A stretch of 19,871 bases of DNA, taken from positions 1 through 19,871 of the forward strand of contig HF998279.1 of the NCBI GenBank assembly GCA_000433735.1, read 5' to 3'. Below the pieces are notes generated by a model. The model saw only the letters and a list, made by a program, of their open reading frames with translations, searched no databases and was not told the DNA's origin. This document shows positions 15,130 through 19,871 of the stretch, in pieces (within the stretch, counting starts at the first letter, position 1; every line of letters starts with the position of its first letter). The translations under genes and the position numbers were made by a program. This DNA is from Clostridium sp. CAG:167 (GTDB lineage Bacteria > Bacillota > Clostridia > Lachnospirales > Lachnospiraceae).

Positions 15130-16320
15130 ATGCTGGAAGAAAAGGCAAAAATGTTATTATCTTTTTTGCAGGATGAAAAATACAGGCCGATGCGGATCAA
15201 AGAACTGGCTGTGTTTTTTGGAGTGCCAAAAAAGAAACGAGGAGAATTTCATCAGGTTATTGATGACCTTTTGAAAAAGGGATATATACAGATCGATGCT
15301 CATGGACTGGTAGGACTGCCTAAAGAAATGGTAATGCAGGGAACTTTTATGGCTACCAGCAGAGGGTTTGGATTTGTACGGACAGAAGATGAGGATAAAG
15401 ACGATATTTTTATTCCTGAGCGTTACTGCAGCAATGCATTTCATGGTGATATCGTACAGGTACAGATTACCAAAGAAGGCAATGGAAGAAGACGGGAAGA
15501 GGGCCGGATCCTGAAAGTGCTGGAGCGCAAGACGACCAGACTGGTGGGAACTTTTACCAAGAATAAAAATGTGACCTTTGTTGTGCCGGATCAGGAGAAG
15601 ATAACCAGAGATATTTACATTGCCAAGGGAGATACACTGGGAGCGGTAGATGGCCATAAAGTTGTGGTGGAACTGAAAAATTACGGAGATGAAGATAAAA
15701 GTCCGGAAGGAATTGTGATCCAGATACTGGGACACATAAATGATCCGGGTGTGGATATTTTATCTATTATCAAAGGATACGGACTGCCAGAAGAGTTTCC
15801 GGAAGATGTAATGAAGGAGACGGCGGGAATTCCGTATGAGGTTTCACCAAAAGAAATGGCTGGCAGAGTGGATCTGCGCCATCTGGATACAGTTACCATT
15901 GATGGAGAGGATGCAAAAGATCTGGATGATGCTATCACTTTACAGGTGACAGAAGACGGACTGTATGAACTGGGAGTCCACATAGCCGATGTGTCCCATT
16001 ATGTGACAGAAAATTCTGCCCTGGATAAAGAGGCCTTGAACCGGGGAACCAGTGTATATCTGGTAGACAGGGTGATTCCTATGATCCCTCACAAACTTTC
16101 CAATGGAATCTGCTCCTTGAATGCAGGAGTGGACAGGCTGGCACTTAGTTGTCTCATTACCTATGATGAGCATGGAAAGATCAAAAGACACCGCATCTGT
16201 GAATCAGTGATACAGGTAACAGAGCGGATGAACTATTCGGATGTAAGGGATATTCTTGTATACGAAAAGGAAGAGACCTGCACGAAAAGGAAGAGACCTG
16301 CAAACGGTACGAGCCACTGA
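15130..16320 (+). CDS. rnr: RNase R N-terminal fragment (cold-shock domains and first part of RNB)
   Basis: This 396-aa front frame keeps a winged-helix-like start (residues 1-65) and the first OB/cold-shock domain (MQGTFMATSRGFGFVRTEDED from about 74). A second OB domain follows, then the start of RNB with the Mg-binding aspartates in DGEDAKDLDD (258-267) and GVHIADVSHYV. Authentic sequence runs to Cys384. The last 12 residues (TKRKRPANGTSH) are read in the wrong frame from the duplicated unit. It lacks the rest of RNB and the S1 domain, so exonuclease activity from this piece alone is doubtful. GAGGAAA precedes the ATG. Confidence 0.85.
   Translation: MLEEKAKMLLSFLQDEKYRPMRIKELAVFFGVPKKKRGEFHQVIDDLLKKGYIQIDAHGLVGLPKEMVMQGTFMATSRGFGFVRTEDEDKDDIFIPERYCSNAFHGDIVQVQITKEGNGRRREEGRILKVLERKTTRLVGTFTKNKNVTFVVPDQEKITRDIYIAKGDTLGAVDGHKVVVELKNYGDEDKSPEGIVIQILGHINDPGVDILSIIKGYGLPEEFPEDVMKETAGIPYEVSPKEMAGRVDLRHLDTVTIDGEDAKDLDDAITLQVTEDGLYELGVHIADVSHYVTENSALDKEALNRGTSVYLVDRVIPMIPHKLSNGICSLNAGVDRLALSCLITYDEHGKIKRHRICESVIQVTERMNYSDVRDILVYEKEETCTKRKRPANGTSH
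16262..16301 (+). repeat. Two exact 20-bp tandem copies inside rnr
   Basis: Copy 1 spans 16262-16281 and copy 2 spans 16282-16301; both read ACGAAAAGGAAGAGACCTGC. Because 20 is not a multiple of three, the extra copy throws rnr out of frame and brings in the TGA at 16318-16320. Direct abutting repeats of this size can arise and be lost by replication slippage. Confidence 0.97.
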
Positions 16321-16325
16321 TCCCG

Positions 16326-17276
16326 ATGTTTCGCAATATGGAAAAACTGGCTGCTATTCTCCGTAAAGGACGAAAAAAACAGGGTTCCATTAATTTTGAT
16401 TTTCAGGAGTGCAAGATCCTTTTGGATAAAAACGGAAAACCTACGGACATTGTGCCATATGACCGGAATGTGGCAACCCGCATGATCGAGGAATTTATGC
16501 TGGCGGCCAATAAAGTGGTGGCAGAAGATTATTTCTGGATGGACATACCATTTTTGTATCGAATCCATGAATACCCGGATCTGGAAAAGATCCAGCAGCT
16601 GTCTATGATCACGGCAAGTCTTGGCTATCACATCAAGGTGGGAAAAGAAGAAGTTCATCCGAGGGAACTGCAAAAACTGATTACCAGTATTGAGGGAACA
16701 GAAGAAGAGGCGTTTCTCAGCAGGCTGACCCTGCGTTCCATGAAGCGTGCTAAGTATTCCACCAATAATGAGGGACATTTTGGACTGGCCACTAAGTATT
16801 ATTGTCATTTTACTTCGCCGATCCGCCGTTATCCGGATCTGCAGATCCACCGTATCATTAAGGAAAATATCCGTCACGGGATTCAGGGAAAACGATATGA
16901 GCACTATAATGATCTTCTTCCGGGAGTGGCCATCAGCACCAGCGAAAAGGAACGCAGAGCCGATGATGCAGAACGGGAAGTGGAAAAACTGAAAAAAGCT
17001 GAGTATATGTACGATCATATCGGTGAGTGCTATCATGGTGTGATCAGCGGCGTGACATCCTGGGGTATTTATGTAGAACTGCCCAATACTGTGGAAGGCA
17101 TGGTTCGGATTTCTGAGATGGAAGACGACCAGTATGAGTTCCAGGAAGAGCGTTACCGGGTTGTAGGCCACTACACCGGTAAAGAATACCGTATGGGACA
17201 GCCGGTATATATCCGGGTAGAGCAGGTAGACAGAGAATTGAGAACCATTGATTTTGTTATGATGCAGGAGGAATAG
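16326..17276 (+). CDS. rnr: RNase R C-terminal fragment (rest of RNB and S1 domain)
   Basis: This 316-aa back frame continues RNB directly (MFRNMEKLAAILRKGRKKQGSINFDF...). It includes the conserved MIEEFMLAANKVVAE, HFTSPIRRYPDLQIHRII and the C-terminal S1 RNA-binding domain, about residues 230-312 (GVISGVTSWGIYVELPNTVEGMVRISEM). Its ATG lies five bases after the TGA of the front fragment, close enough for termination-reinitiation, although no strong Shine-Dalgarno is present. It could make a separate polypeptide able to pair with the front part, or be untranslated. It keeps the normal RNase R stop just before smpB. Confidence 0.75.
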   Translation: MFRNMEKLAAILRKGRKKQGSINFDFQECKILLDKNGKPTDIVPYDRNVATRMIEEFMLAANKVVAEDYFWMDIPFLYRIHEYPDLEKIQQLSMITASLGYHIKVGKEEVHPRELQKLITSIEGTEEEAFLSRLTLRSMKRAKYSTNNEGHFGLATKYYCHFTSPIRRYPDLQIHRIIKENIRHGIQGKRYEHYNDLLPGVAISTSEKERRADDAEREVEKLKKAEYMYDHIGECYHGVISGVTSWGIYVELPNTVEGMVRISEMEDDQYEFQEERYRVVGHYTGKEYRMGQPVYIRVEQVDRELRTIDFVMMQEE

Positions 17277-17283
17277 GATAAAT

Positions 17284-17751
17284 ATGGGAAAAGAATCCGT
17301 AAAGATCATTGCCAACAACAAGAAAGCCTGGCATGATTATTTTATTGAAGATAAGATCGAAGCCGGTATTGAATTGGTGGGAACAGAAGTAAAATCCATC
17401 CGCCAGGGACACTGCAGTATTAAAGAGGCTTTTATACGGATTGATAAAAATAACGAAGTGATGATCTATGGTATGCACATCAGTCCATATGAAAGAGGCA
17501 ATATTTTTAATAAAGATCCATTGAGAGTGCGCAAACTTTTGCTGCACAAATATGAGATCCGCAAATTGATCGGAAAGATCGATCAAAAAGGATATGCGCT
17601 GGTTCCACTGCAGGTGTATTTCAAAGGGAGCAAGATAAAAGTGCAGATCGCTCTCGCAAAGGGTAAAAAACTGTACGATAAGCGTCAGGACATTGCCAAG
17701 AAAGACCAGCGTCGTGCTGCAGAGCGGGAGTTTAAAGTAAAGAATTTGTAA
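17284..17751 (+). CDS. smpB: SsrA-binding protein SmpB
   Basis: SmpB binds tmRNA and places it in stalled ribosomes to start trans-translation. The 155-aa protein has the OB-fold family blocks IANNKKAWHDYFIEDKIEAGIELVGTEVKSIRQG (about residues 9-42), HISPYERGN and HDPxRxRKLLLHK-like NKDPLRVRKLLLHKYEI, then VPLQVYFKGSKIKVQIALAKGKKLYDKR. The basic C-terminal tail (KKDQRRAAEREFKVKNL) enters the mRNA channel. CAGGAGGAATAGGA at the end of rnr provides the Shine-Dalgarno, so smpB is probably cotranscribed with rnr. The premature stop in rnr could affect smpB expression through polarity. Its RNA partner is at the right edge of the window on the other strand. Confidence 0.98.
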   Translation: MGKESVKIIANNKKAWHDYFIEDKIEAGIELVGTEVKSIRQGHCSIKEAFIRIDKNNEVMIYGMHISPYERGNIFNKDPLRVRKLLLHKYEIRKLIGKIDQKGYALVPLQVYFKGSKIKVQIALAKGKKLYDKRQDIAKKDQRRAAEREFKVKNL

Positions 17752-17786
17752 AAAGCGACAAAAAACGAAGTGCAACTTTTCTGAAA

Positions 17787-17803
17787 TTGTGTAATATTCA
17801 CAA
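17787..17803. promoter_or_regulatory. Rex-like palindrome upstream of fucO
   Basis: TTGTG (17787-17791) and CACAA (17799-17803) form an inverted repeat with a 7-nt centre, giving TTGTGTAATATTCACAA. The redox repressor Rex binds sites close to TTGTGAANNNNTTCACAA and commonly controls fermentative dehydrogenases in Clostridia. This one is 1 bp shorter than consensus. It ends 6 bp before the -35 box. A CRP-like or chance dyad is the alternative. Confidence 0.45.
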
Positions 17804-17809
17804 AATCTA

Positions 17810-17838
17810 TTTACTTTTGATGTAAAAAAGTGTAGAAT
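17810..17838 (+). promoter_or_regulatory. Candidate fucO promoter
   Basis: TTTACT (17810-17815) lies 17 bp before TAGAAT (17833-17838), about 36 bp upstream of the start codon. The 123-bp gap after smpB and the matching terminator downstream suggest a monocistronic transcript. Confidence 0.6.
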
Positions 17839-17874
17839 AAAGACATCATTTAAGAGTAAAGGAGACGGATATTT

Positions 17875-19023
17875 ATGGTAAACAGATTTGTGTTAAATGA
17901 GACTTCTTATCATGGGGCAGGAGCAATCAAAGAGATTGCTACAGAAGCAAAGGGAAGAGCATTTCAGAAAGCATTTGTATGTTCAGATCCGGATCTTGTG
18001 AAGTTCGGAGTAACAAAAAAAGTGCTGGATGTACTGGATGGTGCCGGACTGGCGTATGAATTATATTCAAATATTAAGCCAAACCCAACCATTGAGAATG
18101 TTCAGACCGGCGTAGAAGCATATAAAAAATCAGGAGCAGATTATCTGATCGCTATCGGTGGCGGATCTTCCATGGACACAGCGAAGGCAATCGGTATTAT
18201 CATCAACAACCCTGATTTTGCAGATGTTGTCAGTCTGGAAGGTGTGGCAGATACAAAGAACAAGTCAGTTCCTATTTTTGCTGTACCAACGACGGCAGGA
18301 ACAGCAGCCGAGGTTACCATCAACTATGTTATTACAGATGCGGCCAAAAACCGTAAGATGGTATGTGTTGATCCAAAGGATATCCCGGTAGTTGCTTTTG
18401 TAGATTCTGAGATGATGTCATCCATGCCAAAGGGATTGACAGCAGCCACAGGAATGGATGCACTGACGCATGCAATCGAGGGATACATTACAGCCGGAGC
18501 ATGGGAATTATCAGATATGTTCCATCTCAAAGCAATTGAGATTATTGCCCGTTCTCTTCGTGGTGCGGTAGAAAATACACCAGAAGGCAGAGAAGATATG
18601 GCTTTAGGCCAGTATGTTGCCGGTATGGGATTTTCAAATGTAGGACTTGGAATCGTTCATTCCATGGCACATCCTCTGGGAGCTTTGTATGATACACCAC
18701 ATGGTGTGGCAAATGCTATTATCCTTCCTACTGTTATGGAGTATAACGCAGAGGCTACCGGTGAGAAATATCGTGATATTGCGAAAGCAATGGGCGTAGG
18801 AGGCACCGAGAACATGACACAGGAAGAATACAGAAAAGCAGCCGTAGATGCGGTTCGCCAGTTATCATTGGATGTAGGAATTCCTCAGGATCTGAAAGAG
18901 ATCGTAAAAGAAGAGGATATTCCGTTCCTGGCTCAGTCTGCTTATGATGATGCTTGCCGTCCTGGCAATCCAAAGGAAACAAGCGTAGAGGATATTACAG
19001 AATTGTATAAGAGTCTGATCTAA
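17875..19023 (+). CDS. fucO: Iron-containing alcohol dehydrogenase, lactaldehyde reductase (FucO) type
   Basis: A 382-aa group III (Fe-dependent) alcohol dehydrogenase. Its sequence closely follows E. coli FucO, which reduces lactaldehyde to 1,2-propanediol with NADH during fucose and rhamnose fermentation. Visible features are the NAD-binding GGGSSMDTAKAIG (about residues 95-107) and PTTAGTAAEVTINYVITD, plus the metal ligands Asp195, His199, His262 and His276, each one residue from their E. coli counterparts. AAGGAG precedes the ATG. No fucose or rhamnose catabolic genes are nearby, so a general fermentative alcohol or diol dehydrogenase role is possible. A Rex-like dyad and a private promoter and terminator suggest stand-alone, redox-linked control. 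Confidence 0.88.
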   Translation: MVNRFVLNETSYHGAGAIKEIATEAKGRAFQKAFVCSDPDLVKFGVTKKVLDVLDGAGLAYELYSNIKPNPTIENVQTGVEAYKKSGADYLIAIGGGSSMDTAKAIGIIINNPDFADVVSLEGVADTKNKSVPIFAVPTTAGTAAEVTINYVITDAAKNRKMVCVDPKDIPVVAFVDSEMMSSMPKGLTAATGMDALTHAIEGYITAGAWELSDMFHLKAIEIIARSLRGAVENTPEGREDMALGQYVAGMGFSNVGLGIVHSMAHPLGALYDTPHGVANAIILPTVMEYNAEATGEKYRDIAKAMGVGGTENMTQEEYRKAAVDAVRQLSLDVGIPQDLKEIVKEEDIPFLAQSAYDDACRPGNPKETSVEDITELYKSLI

Positions 19024-19067
19024 TACGAACAGAAGGAAATGGTTGTAACAAGATAGTTTCAAAATAG

Positions 19068-19135
19068 AAAAGAAGTTCATTTACAGGAGACGAGGTAACA
19101 TAGTTACTGTTTCTCGTAAATTGAACTTCTTTTTT
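19068..19135 (+). terminator. Bidirectional intrinsic terminator between fucO and yjfB
   Basis: A long imperfect hairpin pairs 19068-19099 with 19103-19133, including AAAAGAAGTTCA against TGAACTTCTTTT and an apical GTAAC/GTTAC around ATA. It is followed by T (19130-19135). On the minus strand the complement of the A-rich left flank gives TTTTCTATTTT after the stem, so it probably ends both convergent genes. Confidence 0.9.
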
Positions 19136-19154
19136 GTTTTTGCTTCGTACAGAA

Positions 19155-19349
19155 TTACAAAAGGATATCGATGTTGCCGCCCACAGAAGGGTTTACAGAC
19201 ATCTCCATCATTTTTGTCAACTGGTCGCCCTGCATTTGCTGTACATCCAATGTTTTGGAAAGCATGGCAACACTGACAGACTGCTGTACATTGGCAGATG
19301 CATTTGCTACGGAATATCCAGCGATATCCATACCTAAATCCATATCCAT
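19155..19349 (-). CDS. YjfB-family small protein (putative motility protein)
   Basis: A 64-aa acidic, Met/Gln-rich protein starting MDMDLGMDIAGYSVANASANVQQSVSVAML and ending NPSVGGNIDILL. The pattern of an N-terminal MDIAG(Y/L)S, a helical QQxxxxxMLxKxLDxQxxQ core, and a late Met-rich helix followed by P-x-G-x-x-IDI matches the YjfB family. That family is annotated as putative motility protein, but its function is not established. ATG at 19349 is chosen because GGAGGTG lies eight bases upstream on that strand. The longer frame would begin upstream of this site and of the promoter-proximal region. It is convergent with fucO and is the only protein gene on the minus strand here. No flagellar genes are nearby. 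Confidence 0.85.
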   Translation of the reverse strand: MDMDLGMDIAGYSVANASANVQQSVSVAMLSKTLDVQQMQGDQLTKMMEMSVNPSVGGNIDILL

Positions 19350-19382
19350 AGAAAACACCTCCATTTGTGTGTTTATGCTTAT

Positions 19383-19411
19383 ACTATAACACGAATAGAA
19401 GAATCTCGCAA
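19383..19411 (-). promoter_or_regulatory. Candidate promoter of the YjfB-family gene
   Basis: On the minus strand TTGCGA (19411-19406) is exactly 17 bp before TATAGT (19388-19383), giving a leader of about 30 nt before the start codon. The boxes look like sigma-A, not the motility sigma factor (TAAA with GCCGATAA). Confidence 0.7.
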
Positions 19412-19416
19412 ACCAC

Positions 19417-19467
19417 AAAAAAATAACAGCACTGCATGTCGCTTATACAACATACACTGCCGTTATT
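19417..19467 (-). terminator. Probable terminator of the ssrA transcript
   Basis: On the minus strand an imperfect 17-bp stem (arms 19467-19451 and 19438-19422, three mismatches, closing AATAAC/GTTATT) is followed by seven T (complement of 19417-19423). It lies about 180 nt beyond the tmRNA 3' end and directly before the yjfB -35 box. A T-run on the plus strand suggests it can work both ways. Confidence 0.55.
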
Positions 19468-19477
19468 TTTACTTCCA

Positions 19478-19640
19478 TCGATATACTAAACAACATATAT
19501 TTCCGTATACGATAATATCGAACGGAGAGTTCGACTTGTTTAACTTTAGTGGAGCAGACGCATTTAAAAGCGAACTCCGTTCGCAGGCGTCTGCGTGCTT
19601 CATAAGGAATCCTCCCGGCTTTGCCGGGTCCCTCCTTATG
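19478..19640. other. Structured spacer with several inverted repeats downstream of ssrA
   Basis: Several dyads are packed here. They are CATAAGGA/TCCTTATG (19601-19608, 19633-19640) enclosing CCCGGC-TTT-GCCGGG; GCAGACGC/GCGTCTGC (19554-19561, 19587-19594) enclosing GCGAAC-TCC-GTTCGC; TCGAAC/GTTCGA (19518-19523, 19529-19534); and TCGATAT/ATATCGA (19478-19484, 19515-19521). Short frames crossing this stretch run into tmRNA and are not credible genes. The inner GCGAAC hairpin is followed on the minus strand by TTTT and may be a weak terminator. Confidence 0.6.
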
Positions 19641-19648
19641 AAAATTAG

Positions 19649-19871
19649 TGGACCTGGCGGGAGTCGAACCCGCGTCCAAACCGGAATCCCATGTTCTTCT
19701 ACTATCATAGTCAGTTCTTCAATATTCCTTTATCCGGTTGGGAACTAACACCCTCCAGACTCAGTAGCTTCATGAAATCTCTTCATCACGCAAAGCTTAA
19801 TGATGAAGGTTCCCTACAAAGGATGATACTGTAACCTAAGCTGTAGGACACTTAAGCACAGCAGCTGCCGT
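19649..19871 (-). ncRNA. ssrA: tmRNA (ssrA), 3' portion, truncated by the window edge
   Basis: tmRNA acts as tRNA and mRNA to rescue stalled ribosomes with SmpB. On the minus strand the 3' end shows the T arm GCGGG-TTCGACT-CCCGC, then CAGGTCC as the 3' acceptor strand and discriminator A at 19649. The next three bases read CTA, so CCA is not encoded and must be added. Upstream are pseudoknot-like pairings, such as CTTCATCA with TGATGAAG around 19773-19800 and CCTACA with TGTAGG. The 5' acceptor strand and, as far as I can see, the tag-peptide frame lie beyond position 19871. The gene is on the strand opposite smpB. Confidence 0.93.

Larger units (their letters stand above)
15130..17276 (+). 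pseudogene. rnr: Ribonuclease R gene, frameshifted by a 20-bp tandem duplication
   Basis: Taken together, the two reading frames make one full RNase R, a processive 3'-to-5' exoribonuclease that degrades structured RNA and works with tmRNA-SmpB in non-stop mRNA decay. Domain order is an N-terminal helix-turn-helix-like region, two cold-shock domains, the RNB catalytic domain and a C-terminal S1 domain. The frame breaks inside RNB at two exact copies of a 20-bp unit. Removing one copy rejoins the frame as ...VYEKEETCKRYEPLIPMFRN... and yields 708 aa, a normal family length. No other defect is visible, so the lesion looks recent, reversible by slippage, or an assembly artefact. smpB follows 7 bp after the stop. 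Confidence 0.88.

Noticed and set aside
16233..17321. Long 362-codon frame antisense to rnr
   Set aside because: It covers the back half of a recognisable RNase R plus the smpB start and has a Phe/His/Ile-rich shadow composition.
19546..19652. TTAGTGGA repeated at 19546-19553 and at the tmRNA 3' end (19645-19652), as a possible attachment-site pair
   Set aside because: Only 8 bp match, the T-loop core is not duplicated and no integrase is present, so chance is likely.
19443..19748. Overlapping open frames on both strands at the right edge
   Set aside because: They run through the tmRNA T arm and the hairpin-rich spacer, have no ribosome-binding site and resemble no family.
1..19871. CRISPR array, IS element, prophage or toxin-antitoxin module
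   Set aside because: No spaced direct repeats, transposase, integrase or toxin-like genes were seen on either strand.

Overview
The window is a low-to-mid-GC Firmicutes chromosome segment. Gene order and protein features fit a gut-type Clostridia, most likely Lachnospiraceae; this is inferred from the dcw cluster layout, a FucO-type dehydrogenase, a YjfB-family peptide and tmRNA style, and no species is claimed. Almost everything is housekeeping: cell-wall synthesis, division, protein export and ribosome rescue. I found no phage, IS element, CRISPR array or defence system.

Layout. (1) 28-2043: ychF (ribosome-associated ATPase) and lgt (lipoprotein diacylglyceryl transferase), closed by a strong intrinsic terminator. 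(2) 2152-13354: the division and cell wall (dcw) cluster. It runs mraZ (behind a set of GTGGTG-type repeats that look like its own operator), rsmH, an ftsL-like gene, two tandem class B penicillin-binding proteins, then an internal promoter followed by mraY, murD, a ftsW/spoVE SEDS gene, murA and a ftsQ/divIB-like gene. murC, murE, murF, murG and ftsA are absent. (3) 13371-15103: ftsZ behind its own promoter, which is bracketed by a perfect 10-bp inverted repeat, then secG and a terminator. (4) 15130-17751: rnr and smpB. rnr is broken by an exact 20-bp tandem duplication (16262-16301), giving a 396-codon front part and a 316-codon back part. (5) 17787-19135: a monocistronic fucO-like iron alcohol dehydrogenase with a promoter, a Rex-like palindrome and a long terminator hairpin. 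(6) On the minus strand, a small YjfB-family gene and, at the right edge, the 3' part of ssrA (tmRNA).

How the genes work together: MurA and MurD make cytoplasmic peptidoglycan precursors and MraY links the precursor to the lipid carrier. The SEDS protein and class B PBPs polymerise and cross-link septal wall, while FtsL, FtsQ and FtsZ organise the division machine. SecG serves the Sec translocon and Lgt lipidates exported lipoproteins. RNase R, SmpB and tmRNA form the trans-translation and non-stop mRNA decay system. The most striking feature is that RNase R is frameshifted while smpB and the visible part of ssrA look intact.

Several start codons were placed downstream of the longest open frame because a good Shine-Dalgarno sequence would otherwise lie inside the coding region (second PBP, mraY, murA, ftsZ, yjfB).
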